Assembly: GCA_032719365.1 (NCBI GenBank)
Contig: CM064864.1
Location: forward strand, 4,572,183-4,636,182
Reading direction: 5' to 3'
Origin: Prinsepia uniflora
Taxonomy: Eukaryota; Streptophyta; Magnoliopsida; Rosales; Rosaceae
Length of the DNA stretch: 64,000 bases
Shown piece after piece: positions 11,956 to 21,680 of this stretch (position 1 is the stretch's first letter; each line of letters opens with the position of its first letter). The notes below the pieces were generated by a model. It worked only from the letters and a program-made list of their open reading frames with translations, was not told the origin of the DNA and searched no databases. The translations under genes were made by a program, and so were the position numbers.

Positions 11956-11973
11956 TCCCCGGCAACGGCGCCA
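11956..11973 (-). promoter_or_regulatory. Athila primer-binding site (tRNA-Asp)
   Basis: The minus strand reads TGGCGCCGTTGCCGGGGA, 18 nt complementary to the 3' end of plant tRNA-Asp (GTC). It lies 5 nt from the inner edge of the 5' LTR, where first-strand cDNA synthesis is primed. Asp priming is usual for Athila. Confidence 0.92.
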
Positions 11974-11978
11974 AAAAT

Positions 11979-13828
11979 TGACTACGCCCAAACTACGCAT
12001 TAAATTAAACATGTAATTCGAGTGTTATGCAATTTAAACCCTTTTTGTGTAGATGTAGTATTGATAAATAGGGATCGTTCTTAACCGGGGAAATTAGGGA
12101 ACATTAATAATATGTTAGTGGATTATGAATAAAAGAATAATGAATTAGAGAATTAAATAATAAAAGAATTAAACAATCAAAGAATTAATAAATTAAAGAA
12201 TAGATGAACAAGATAATAATAAATTAATGAATTACAAAGAATTAATAAGTTAACGAATTAAAGAATGAAATAATAGAAGAATAAAGGACTTAGTTAATCA
12301 AAGAATAAAGGAATTAATTAATCAAAGAATCAATAAATTAAATAATAAAGGAATGAAAGAATAAAGGCATCAAAGAATAAAAGAATAAAGAATAAAAGAA
12401 TAAAGAATAAACAAGGGGGGTTTTGAAGAGGTTTGTAATTATGTAAATAAGTAAAAGCATAGATAAACTCATTCTATTTCTATTCTAACTTATGCACAAA
12501 GTAGACTTCCCGTAAACACAAACTTCAACAACATACTACAATTGCAAATATTCGAATTAATCACGAAATTATACCTTCACAAACTCATATTTCCTCATAC
12601 ATTAATCATATTATAAATGCACCGAACAGCGGATTTTTACTTATAATATAATTACCTTAAGTTTGTGATTTAATGCGCCGAACAGCGGTCATACATTAAA
12701 TCTCTCCAAATCTACTCTAAATGCCCCGAACAGCGGATCAACATTTAGTTTCGAAATGAAGTTTAAGCTCTAAAATGTAAGAAGTAAATGATTTTTAGAA
12801 AGTAAAACACATGGAGATTATACTCAATTTTCACAAAAGATAGGAAGGAGAAACCAATACATATATTGCATTATAATTAGAACCAATAACAAATAAGAAA
12901 GTTTAAGAGAATGGAGAGCAAATGTTACACTTTTCAGATTGGATGAGAACAATGGATTGTTTTTCACAAGGAACACCGAACAGCGGCTGGAACCTTATGA
13001 AGATGGAAGAAGATTAAACAAGGAAATTTGGACTTGAACTCTCAAAATTGTATTGGAACTATTTTGCCAAGATTTCTCCTAAAAGAAGCTCAATTTTGTG
13101 CTACTTGGAAGTGATTTCAACAAGTGAAATCAACTCCTATTTATAGGTGGAGAAAGCTACCAAAAATAATATAAAAATACAATAAAAAAAAATGGAATAA
13201 TGGAATGATGAGTAATAAAGATTTGTGATGATGTTTAGAGGTGGTTTGAGTTGTAAAGTTGTAAAATTGGGTTGGAAGGTTGTTGGAAATGGCTGGAAAT
13301 TAAGTGGGAGTCTGCTGGAAAATAGGGAAGAAATTTCGGCTGGGCGGTGCTGAAGAGGAGGGCAGCAGCTCGGCAGGCGCGCGCCGAACGTGACAGCAGG
13401 GACTCGGCAGGCGCATGCTGGAGCGGTTTGGGCCTGGGCTGGGCCGCACGGACGCGGGCTGAGCGGCTGGAGGAACTGGGCTGCACGGGCGCGGGCTGAG
13501 CGAACCGGATTGGGCTTGACGCGCTGGGCCAGGCCACTTGGCGACGGGCTGGGCTGCAAAAATAATTGGGTTTTGGGCTGCATTAATTAATTTAATTAAA
13601 ATATAACTAAATTAATTATTCCACCGAATTTCGTCCATATTTTATTCGTTATAATTCCGATCGAAACGATTCTTTCGCCAGAAATACTCCAAATTACAAC
13701 CTTTATTTTTCTAAACATAAAAATCACAAAATAATTTATTTTATCAATTTATTTAATATTTTAATATTAAAAGTCAAGTATAAAGGGTATAAAATAATGT
13801 AAAATAATGCTTATTTAACGTCCTATCA
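11979..13828 (-). repeat. Athila 5' LTR (1,850 bp)
   Basis: This is the upstream LTR of the minus-strand element, nearly identical to 1411-3267. Its inner edge at 11979 is followed, after a 5-nt gap, by the primer-binding site. Its outer edge at 13828 abuts the target duplication AGACC. Confidence 0.95.
13138..13145 (-). promoter_or_regulatory. Athila 5' LTR TATA box
   Basis: On the minus strand the sequence is CCACCTATAAATAGGAG, a strong TATA box (TATAAATA). Transcription would be expected to start roughly 30 bp downstream, near 13105-13110. That puts U3 at about 690 bp and leaves about 1.1 kb of transcribed LTR (R-U5). The same box is at 2576-2583 in the 3' LTR. The start site is inferred from spacing only. 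Confidence 0.7.
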
Positions 13829-13833
13829 AGACC

Positions 13834-14639
13834 ACGGTTAATTATTAGTGTCTTTTGATACTAAATGCACAAATTATTGTTCCCAATGATCATTGGCCAC
13901 GGTGCAGCCACTAATGGGTGGTCGGTGCACTAGATGGGCATCACTATTGACCAAAGGGCACAAAAGCATTTATTGTGTCATTATTTATAGGCACAACTAA
14001 AACTTATTTGGTGTCCCTAGATGCAATATTATATAATTTTTTAAAGAGTGCAAATGTATTTTTTGACACATTTATAGATTAGTGTCTTTTGAAATTATCA
14101 CTACAGGAATAATAATTACCCTATAAAACTACTTGGTATGATAAAAGAAACAGAGACCTAATGAAGGAAAAACATAAAAGGACTCGAGATCTGAGTAGAC
14201 AACAAACTCAATACTTATATATGTCAAAGCCCACACCAATAATAAGAGGGTTAATCACAACGATATCCAAGAAAATAACATAATCATGGTAGATGAACAA
14301 CTATACATGGTCTTTAACAAAACTAAGAACCTAAAATCTTTGAATAACTAGATTCATACAAGATTTTCCATTTCCATTAATAACTCCTCTGGTATGGTGC
14401 AGCATTGCATAAATCAAGACACATACACGGTCTTAATTATGTGTCTTGATATGTGTCTTGAAATGGTCTTAATTATGTTTGCATAAACATGTGGTTTTTC
14501 TCTACCGCTCACATAATCTTGTTTAGTTTTCCATTTTTGCACGACTCCCTTGGTCTGGTGTAGCATTGCATCATCTCATCACCATTCTTCATTCCCAACT
14601 GAAATAAAAAATAAAAAATTTATAAGCTATTAGAAGCTA
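13834..14639. other. CACTA interior, left part; no gene recognised
   Basis: Continuation of the CACTA element after the Athila insertion. It starts with subterminal repeats of the GTGTCTTTTGATACTAAATGCAC type. A CACTACAGGAATAAT word at 14099 resembles a CACTA terminus but has no partner. A local repeat of GTGTCTTG lies near 14440-14462. No coding signal. Confidence 0.6.
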
Positions 14640-14808
14640 TGCATTAAACATGATTGACTGCACAACATGATCATTGAAGTGTTTGAGGAGAGAAGGACCT
14701 CATTGGGGTCTGCTCTGCTCATAGGCGAAGACCATCAAAGAGGAAGGCAATTGAGTTGATCTCAACAGATTGGCGATCACAGTTCCTGAAAAACACTTCA
14801 TTCCTATC
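14640..14808 (-). pseudogene. Captured SUMO gene fragment
   Basis: The minus strand encodes DRNEVFFRNCDRQSVEIN followed by SIAFLFDGLRL, a stop, then AEQTP. Plant SUMO has the matching blocks GNEVFFR, CDRQSV, SIAFLFDG and RAEQTP. About 14 residues between FFR and CDR are missing, a 42-bp in-frame deletion. The stop replaces the Arg before AEQTP and is explained by CGA to TGA. Upstream of the exon start at 14808 is a T-run ending in TAG, an intron acceptor, so genomic DNA and not a processed transcript appears to have been captured. Downstream homology fades near the C-terminus and no di-Gly tail is seen. SUMO is a ubiquitin-like modifier; this copy cannot make one. Confidence 0.8.
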
Positions 14809-14819
14809 CTACAAAAAAA

Positions 14820-15374
14820 ATACAATTTATCATTTATCATCCCTTTTTTTCATCTCAAAATAAGCAACCTTGCATGTTATGATTCCAAACATGGGGCGTC
14901 AAACTAAAAAAGAAAATTTATCAAAATAACTATTGGAATCTAAAACTATATTTTTTCAAAAAGGGGTCTCAAACTCGATACCAATATAATGAAATTCAAT
15001 AAACAACCATCATCATAGCATAAGATAATATCTAAAACAATGACAAGCATCGCTGCACAGTACAGGCACAGACTGATATATACAAAGCAATAGAATCCAT
15101 CAAACGATAATATGCTTCTTAAAAGGTTAAACGAATATCAGTCCACACTAACAGCACAGCCTGCTAATGCTCCACTGATCTAAGATAGAAAAGGACTCAA
15201 ATGTAAATGATCCTCTATAACAGAACAAACAAAATATCAAGACACATAATTAAGAACTAAAAAATATTAAGAATAATATGTCTCTGGATATCCTTATTAA
15301 CTTACTCCAACTAAAAAGTAACTATAATAAATGATTATATATTAAAAAATTATATATGAATGCAATTATTGTAC
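14820..15374. other. CACTA interior between the two captured genes; no gene recognised
   Basis: AT-rich sequence, possibly intronic or flanking DNA brought in with the captured fragments. It includes the first copy (about 15250-15277) of a 28-bp word, beginning ATTAAGAACTAAAAAATATT, that recurs at 15637-15664 on the far side of the GST fragment. Confidence 0.5.
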
Positions 15375-15636
15375 CTTTTCCTCAATAAATTTTGCCCGGA
15401 ACCTATCCATGGCTCTCTCATAAGGATCAGTGGGCAGCAAGGGGTTTTCCGGCCATGTTTCGTCTATGTATTCAACGATGATCATGGATTCACAGATGGG
15501 CTTTTCCCCATGAACGAGCACCGGGATCCTCTTGTGGACTGGGTTGTACTTGAGAAGTTTAGGACTTTTTTTGTTGTTGGGAATATCTTCTTCTATGTTT
15601 TCGTATGATATACCTTTAAGCTTTAATGCCCATATA
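15375..15636 (-). pseudogene. Captured tau-class glutathione S-transferase exon 1 fragment
   Basis: The minus-strand frame is open for about 87 codons, without the start. Blocks in order: LIIWALKLKGISYEN, EEDIPNNKSPKLL, KYNPVHKRIPVLVHGEKP, ICESMIIVEYIDETWPENP, DPYERAMDRFRAKFIEEK. This is the N-terminal thioredoxin-like domain of a tau GST, including the glutathione-contacting Glu-Ser pair in ICES. The frame ends at AAG followed by GTACAA, an intact splice donor where tau GST genes have their single intron, so genomic DNA was captured. The Met and the first dozen or so residues, including the catalytic serine region, are missing. Exon 2 is absent, so no enzyme can be made. The lack of stops suggests recent capture. 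Confidence 0.9.
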
Positions 15637-15654
15637 ATTAAGAACTAAAAAATA

Positions 15655-16200
15655 TTAAGAATAACCACATCTAAACAAGGGGTGCAAAACTAAACAAGAA
15701 AAACCTGTTTCTATTCCGTGAGCGACGGTGGCAAGATGGAGGCGGAAACAAGCGAGCGGCAGAGAGGTCGAGAGCTCTCTCTCCAGACACAACAGCGACG
15801 ACTCATTATTTAGGGATTGCAAGAAAATTTCAATTACCCAAACAAAAAATCCAACGAAGAAAAAAATGAAAGATAAAACCCTCATGAATTTCGTGGGGGT
15901 GGCGGCGAGATGGAGGTGGCAAGCGAGCGTCGACGAGGGCGAGAGCTCTCCCTTCAACTACGGCGGCGATGGAGAAGCTCGTCGATAATGAGTTTGGGTT
16001 TCAGTTAGGGTTTGGGTTTGCATCATAAAATGAGAGCGAGAGTGGATGGGCGAAAGTGTAAGAGGGATGAAGAAGGAGAGTAAAATGATGTAGAAGGAGA
16101 TGAGTGATGTAGAAGAAGGAGAGGAGAGAGTTTTAATTCAATTTTCCCCCAAAAATTTGGCGGATATTTTGAGTTCTCATAAAAAAAAAAAGCGGGAATT
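15655..16200. other. CACTA interior with a duplicated GC-rich segment of unknown origin
   Basis: Two related blocks, 15724-15785 and 15898-15955, share GGCAAGATGGAGG-like and GAGAGCTCTC words. They give similar peptides in the minus frame (ELSPSSTLACHLHLA and ELSTSLPLACFRLHLA). This could be a third captured fragment such as a 5' UTR, but I do not recognise a gene. A frame of about 86-100 aa exists on each strand, neither with known motifs. Confidence 0.45.
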
Positions 16201-16204
16201 CAAA

Positions 16205-16505
16205 AAAAATGTGGGAGATGAGTGATGTAGGAAAGAGGAGGGAGAATTATTGTAGATATTTAGTACAATAGACACAAATATATATATTTGTGTCCTTTAG
16301 CATGTCAAATACCTTAAAAAAATAAATAAACTTATCTTGCAAAATTATAATTTAAATTTCCCCGTATTGGCTAAAATTTTGATTTTTTCACTAAAAAAAA
16401 TGCAGGAGATGAGTGATATAGGAGGAGGAGAAAAGAGAGTGATTGTAGATATTTAGTATAATCAAGACACAAATCTATATTTGTGTCGTTTGACATGTCA
16501 AATAC
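16205..16505. repeat. CACTA subterminal direct duplication with palindromes
   Basis: About 100 bp starting GAGATGAGTGATGTAGG at 16205 recur from 16402. Each copy ends in a palindrome, GACACAAAT...ATTTGTGTC, followed by CATGTCAAATAC. Subterminal repeats of this sort are the usual transposase-binding sites of CACTA elements. Confidence 0.75.
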
Positions 16506-16870
16506 TAAATAAATCACACGGTTAATATAATTATGTCGTTTTTTGTGTTAGGTGGGTCCTTTAATTAACAAAAAACACAAATATAACAATTGTGTTATTT
16601 GATGCACAAAATACCAACTTTATGCGCACGATTAATTGTGCCTCCATGTAATGAGAGTTCTGCAAAAAACGTTGGTGCCTATTGTATTAATCTTTGGGCA
16701 CAAAATATTGTGTTTTTTTTTCCAGAAACGAAACATACAAAAATTACGTGTGCCTAATATAATAAAATAGGACATTGTAATATTATTGGTGTCTAATACA
16801 ATAATAGAGGACACTAAAACTGTTTTGGTGTCGTCAACAATTGTGGCCTAAACCCTATTTTCTTGTAGTG

Positions 16871-18920
16871 AACATAGAAAAAGATGCTGCTTTTTTGTTT
16901 ATATTGTTATCTTTTTAATCCTGACATTGGAGACCAATCTGGTGGTGACTCTTTTGTTGGTAATGGATTTTTTAATTGGAAGAAAAAAAGAGGTTGCACA
17001 CTCATGTTGGAGGACCTAATAGTACCTATAATAAAGCTTGGAGAATTTGTGAGGTCTTATTATACCAAAAAAATATATATCTTGAAACAGTTATGTTAAA
17101 ACATTCAGATCAAGATCGAACTGATTATCGAACTCGTTTGGGTGCATCAATTAGTCTTAGTAATTTGCACCAAGGTCTTCCTTTTCGTGGTCATGATGAA
17201 TCTAAATCTTCAACTAACAAAGGGAATTTTCTTGAAGTTTTGCAGTGGCTTTGTGGTTTTAATGAGAATATTAAAGCTGTAACGCTAAAAAAAGCTTCTG
17301 AAAATCATAAATTGACGTCATCTAATATTCAGAAGGATATTACAAATGTTATTTCAACTGAAATTGTCAATATAATCACTAGAAGTATTGGTGACTCATT
17401 TTTTTCTGTTCTTATTGATGCATCACGTGGTGTATCTATGAAGGAGAAAATGGCAATTGTTCTACGTTATGTGGATAAGAGTCTTGTAATTGAGAGATTT
17501 GTAAGCATTGATCATGTAAATGATACTAAAGCTTGCTCCCTCAAATTAGCCATTGATAATTTTTTTTTCCCGAGAGAGACATGGATTAAGCATGTCAAGA
17601 TTGCAAGGAGAAGATTATGATGGGGCAAGTAATATGCAGGGCGAGTACAATGGTCTTAAACCACTCATTCTAAAAGAGAATAATTTAGCTTTTTATATCC
17701 ATTGCTTCCCTCATCAACTTCAGCTAGCTCTAGTAGATGTGGCAAAAAAATATTCAGACATTGCAAATCTTTTTACTATGGTTTCTAAAGTTTTGAATGT
17801 TGTGGTGGCATTAGCTAAACGTCATGACATTTTTAGATTGAAACACGCTGATACAGTTCTTAAAGCACTTAAAAATAATGAGGTCTCAAGTGTACATGGT
17901 CTAAACCAAAGAACTCATTTGAAGCAGCCTAGTGATACTCAATGAGGCTCTCACTATAATTGTTTACTCAGTTTGGATAATATGTTATCATATGTGATAG
18001 AGGTTCTTAAGGTTATAACAACAGATGGATCAGGTTTGGAACAAAAAATTGAAGCAAAAAATTTATTAACTTTTATGAAATCATTTAGCTTCATTTTTAT
18101 TCGCATTTGATGAAAAAAGTGTTGGGAATCACTTATGATTTGTCACAGGCACTACAAGAAAGATCAAGATATTGTCAATGCTATGAACTTGGTCAAGATA
18201 TACAAAGGATTGCAAATTATGAGAGATAGTGGTTGAAATTCTTTACTTGATGAAGTTCTTACTGTTTTCCTAAGCATCATATTTAGATCCCTAACATGGA
18301 CGATATTTTTTTTTATCGAAGGGCGATCTAAATGTAAGTCTCCATCCATTACAAATTTACATCATTATCGTATAGATTTAGATTTATTCGTTGATGTCAT
18401 TGATATACAACTCCAATAGTTAAAAGACCGGTTTAGCAAAACAACTACTGAATTACTTCTTTTTGTGGCATATTTGAATGCAAATAATTCATTATCTACC
18501 TTTAACAATAAATTGGTGTACCTTACTGAATATTATCCAAGTGATTTATCTGAATATGACCTTGAGCGACTTAAGGAGTAACTTGAGAATTACATTTGAG
18601 ACATGACTTCTACCAATGATTTCAGAGAATTGAAAGGAATTACTGATTTTGTAAAAAAAGATGGTTGAGATAAAAAAAAAACTAACATACACATTAGTGT
18701 ACTTACTTTTGACTCTAGCACTAATTCTGCCAGTTGCAACTGCAAATGTAGAGCGTGTGTTTTCTGCTATCAATTATGTGAAGAATGATTTGTGGAACCG
18801 AATAGGGGATTTATGGATGACTGATTGCTTGATTCCATATATCGAGAAAGATATTTTAAGAGTATAGACACCAAAATTATTATGCAACGATTTCAAAAGA
18901 CGAAAACTCATCCAGTGCAA
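16871..18920 (+). pseudogene. hAT transposase pseudogene, 3' part (DUF4371-like core and hATC domain)
   Basis: Continues the frame broken at 1383, starting with the second AAC. A one-base insertion in a T-run near 16891-16896 shifts the frame soon after the start. Recognisable pieces: the zinc-finger end (CLYCYLFNPDIGD), NWKKK, the RNase H-like core with SFFSVLIDASRGVSMKEKMA (about 17395-17455), SMSRLQGEDYDGASNMQGEY, FYIHCFPHQLQLALVDVAKK (about 17690-17750), and the C-terminal dimerisation block PVATANVERVFSAINYVKN (about 18730-18790). Stops, frameshifts and small deletions occur throughout (for example at 17943, 18110 and 18234), so it is dead. Family: ZMYM1-like transposase of the hAT superfamily, which cuts and pastes DNA. 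Confidence 0.85.
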
Positions 18921-19078
18921 CTATGATTGTAATTATGAATTAGTAACATGATATGATGTTTTTGATATTTTAATAAATTTAATATATATTATTATGAGTT
19001 GAATTATATTCAAAATTCAATTTTTTTAAGCACTTTATGAAATACCTCTACACAAATAAAATTCTAGTTACACCATTG
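18921..19078. other. hAT 3' untranslated end and right terminus
   Basis: AT-rich, ending in CTAGTTACACCATTG, a decayed hAT terminal repeat. No gene. Confidence 0.6.
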
Positions 19079-19096
19079 CAAGTGATTGACTCCCTA

Positions 19097-19152
19097 CTAT
19101 ATATATATATATATATATATAGAACTAATCAGTTGGCTGGTTCATGAGCGCT

Positions 19153-19188
<36 letters not shown>
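19097..19188. repeat. Two (TA)n microsatellites
   Basis: TA runs at about 19097-19122 and 19153-19188 flank a short unique piece just outside the hAT target duplication. Confidence 0.9.
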
Positions 19189-19189
<1 letters not shown>

Positions 19190-19191
<2 letters not shown>

Positions 19192-19446
19192 AGTGAAAAT
19201 ACTTGCAATGTTGTACTATTGGGGAACGTTTTTGTTTCACCTTTTTAATTTAGGGAACATTCCATGCACATATCATAATCAAAATGTATATCTTCTAATT
19301 AAATATTCTCTTCAAAATATATATAAATAAAAATACTTGCAATGTTCTAATTGGGGGAACTTTTTGTTTCACTCTTTTTATTTAGAGAACATTCTATGTA
19401 CATATGTCGAAATGTTTCTTCTCTAATTAAATCATCTTTTCAAAAT
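19190..19446. repeat. Tandem duplication, 2 x about 128 bp
   Basis: Two diverged copies, from about 19190 and 19320, share AATACTTGCAATGTT, a GGGGAAC word, TTTTTGTTTCAC and GAACATTC. No coding content. Confidence 0.75.
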
Positions 19447-19509
19447 CATCTCTTTAAAATAAAATATTGGAGGTCATTTAGTTATTAATTAATATTATTA
19501 AAAAAAAAG

Positions 19510-20310
19510 AGAATCATTGTTACACCATTGACAACTTTTACTTTTATTTAAAACCATTATTATTTGTATATATATTAAACAAAATAAGACTTCCTCTCAA
19601 TTTTTTTTATTCAAAAGTCTATAATTAGAATTTGGAAGCAATAAATTCCACATATATCCTTGTATATATCAATAAAGAGGATGAGTGAATTATTGAAAAT
19701 TCCTTCAAATAATTAAAAATAACAATTTTTTTGTTCTCTTTGTCTTATGTGCCCCTTAGTGTTTGATTTTTTTTTGCCTCTTTGGCCCTTTATTATATTA
19801 TGCATATAATAAATATTATATATGTATAGTATATATATATATTGTATATAGTTACAATTGATTTTTTTCTATAAAATAAAAAATAAAGTCTGTATTTTCT
19901 GGGGTTAAATGGTAGGGTATACAATTTTTTTTGGAGGGGGTGAGATGGTGGTGGAAAATCGTACGACTTACGGTTTAATTCTTGAATTTTGGCACAAAAT
20001 TCAGGAATTAAACCCTAAACTATACAAAATTAACCAAATTATTTAAATCAAAGGATAAATAATTTTTAAATTTAAAAGTATTTTTGAAGAACTATTGCTT
20101 TTAATTAATTATCTTACTTTAAGTTAAATTAGATACTCATATTTACTTTTAAAATGGGCAAGTGAAAAAAAAAATTATAAATAGGAGTAATATTTTCATA
20201 ATCCTCAATATAATCTTATAATAAAAAAATAAAAATAAAAAGTCATGTTGAAATTATGACAGATTTTGGTAAGTGCTTTTTAGATTATTGGTGGACTAAT
20301 TTGTAATTGG
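19510..20310 (+). repeat. Inverted-repeat arm, left copy
   Basis: About 800 bp of AT-rich sequence that reappears, reversed and with many substitutions, at 37195-37995. Diagnostic words are GGAGGGGGTGAGATGGTGGT, GTACGAC and AATTCTTGAATTTT here, and their complements there. No gene in either arm. Confidence 0.85.
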
Positions 20311-21680
20311 ATAACATTACTAATAATTAATTAACATTTTTCATATTGAATAGTTCATAAAATTGATCATATAATTGGCTAAATGATATTTCATTTAATT
20401 GATTTTTTTTTTATCTTAAAATGATATTTTTTTAAAGTGAATTAATTGTTTCGATTATCAAGCAATTCGATTAATAGAAAGAGTGAAGCAATAAGATTTT
20501 GTTCCGGCCGGTTACATAAGTGTGCAGGTGTGTAAGATGGAAGGAATGGTTCACAACTTAATTCACATGTGGTTGCTTACATATGGTTCAGAGGCGGAAC
20601 CCGCCGATCACCTTCGTGAATATAATTAAAAGCAATATAATTAAAGCAAACTAATCACTAATTCACTATAAATTATTATTTTTGTTTTAAATTTTCTTCT
20701 ATATATCACTATCAGTTATTATTTTTGTTTTAATGTGCGAGTATCTACAAGCCATTAGTATTATTGCCAGAGACAATTTAATCATTTTAGAAATTTCGAG
20801 CCACGTAACAATTATATAATTTTGAATGATTGTGTGTTCCACACTTATTAACCAAAAATATGTCGGCACTCAAGCTGTGCTTTACCAACAACACGTGTAA
20901 AGTATGTTGATTGAATGATAATGACTAATTAGCAAACGTAAAGGGTGAATTATGGGCTGATTCAACTAGTTAATTATGCCTGTAAGTAAAGTTTATCTAT
21001 ATAATAGTAATTTTAATGCTTTCTTCTGATTTATTCGTGTTCGGATTTGCCGCGACTTGAGGCCCACTGTCTTATGGCCAACTCTGAACCTACCATATAT
21101 ATTTACTGTCGAGTTTGCTAACTTGCTACAATATTAAAATAGCTTTACTTTCGTATCATACGTACATAACGTACACGATATGATATGTTGCTGATGATGC
21201 ACGAAGTGCTTGGACATAATGCTACCACGGGTACATTGCTACTATATGGTATGCAGTCATCTCAGCCTTAATAGCTATGTATTAGGGGTCTTATATTGTT
21301 ATAAGTAATATAGTTGGGAGTTGTTAAGAATTGTTAGGAATTAATTATTCAGTTAAGTGACTTACTTAATCAAAGCAGAAAAACAAACGTGAAAGGTATA
21401 CAAAGTCAATTTAGTGTTGTAATGTAAGTATCAATCAAAGATCAATCAGTGTGTGAAAAGTATATAAAGTCAATTGAGTGTTGTAATGTGTGAGAAAGTA
21501 TCCATCAAAGATTAAGGCAAGAAAATCTCTTCTTTTCTTCCAAAACTCTCTTCTTTTCTTCCAAAACTCTCTTCTTTTACACGATGACAATTGCGCTTTA
21601 ACTACTTTTTGGAGCATTAATTAGTTATTTATTAGACAACTCCGTCTGCAAGAAAATCTTTGCAAACCTCAAATTCGCAT
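20311..21680. other. Gene-free stretch with small tandem duplications
   Basis: No coding signal. At 21396-21512 a unit of about 60 bp with AAAGTCAATTTAGTGTTGTAATG is doubled. At 21528-21576 CTTCTTTTCTTCCAAAACTC is repeated. The style of this part (TCTCTTCTTTTCTTCC runs after a stretch starting TGTTAAGAATTGTTAGG) is reminiscent of a copia LTR end, but I found no partner. Confidence 0.4.

Larger units (their letters stand above)
1411..13828 (-). mobile_element. Complete Athila-type Ty3 LTR retrotransposon
   Basis: The element is 12,418 bp on the minus strand. It has two LTRs of 1,857 and 1,850 bp that begin TG and end CA, a perfect 5-bp target duplication AGACC (1406-1410 and 13829-13833), a tRNA-Asp primer site, a polypurine tract and one uninterrupted gag-pol frame. 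Order on the minus strand: 5' LTR 13828-11979, primer site 11973-11956, leader, gag-pol 10686-5176, about 1.9 kb without a long frame, polypurine tract, 3' LTR 3267-1411. Assignment to Athila rests on the gag sequence, the DLGA protease, the Asp primer site, the absence of a chromodomain and the long LTRs. It sits 27 bp inside the left end of the CACTA element. Confidence 0.95.
1384..16870. mobile_element. Non-autonomous CACTA (En/Spm-type) transposon carrying host gene fragments; split by Athila
   Basis: The right end reads CTTGTAGTG at 16862-16870, the complement of the CACTACAAG terminus of plant CACTA elements. The left end reads GCGCTACAAGAAATAT at 1384-1399, with the first bases altered. 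The inverted repeat continues as AGGTTGAGACC on the left against AGGGTTTAGGCC on the right. AAC flanks both sides (1381-1383 and 16871-16873), matching the 3-bp duplication of the superfamily, and the interrupted hAT frame continues across it. Without Athila the element is about 3.06 kb. I see no transposase. It contains subterminal palindromes of the GACACAAAT/ATTTGTGTC type and fragments of a GST and a SUMO gene. Confidence 0.85.
837..19078 (+). mobile_element. Degenerate hAT DNA transposon (ZMYM1-like transposase), interrupted by CACTA and Athila
   Basis: The boundaries come from matching ends. The left end begins CAGCGGTGAAG at 837. The right end, read on the minus strand from 19078, begins CAATGGTGTAA. 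These agree except mainly for transitions, as expected for old hAT terminal repeats. Outside them are CAAGTCAT (829-836) and CAAGTGAT (19079-19086), a 7 of 8 match to an 8-bp target duplication, the size typical of hAT elements. Between the ends lie the two halves of a decayed transposase gene. Without its insertions the element would be about 2.75 kb. It is certainly inactive: the coding region has stops and frameshifts and is split by 15 kb of younger DNA. Confidence 0.75.

Noticed and set aside
11956..11973. Possible tRNA-Asp gene
   Set aside because: Only the last 18 nt of tRNA-Asp match, exactly at the LTR edge. It is a primer-binding site, not a tRNA gene.
14099..14120. Third CACTA terminus (CACTACAGGAATAAT)
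   Set aside because: No matching inverted partner or target duplication was found. Probably an internal repeat of the host CACTA.
15375..15636. Functional glutathione S-transferase gene
   Set aside because: Start codon, N-terminal residues and exon 2 are missing, and it lies inside a transposon.
16632..16870. A small gene at the right end of the CACTA element
   Set aside because: The frame follows subterminal repeats and has no recognisable motif.
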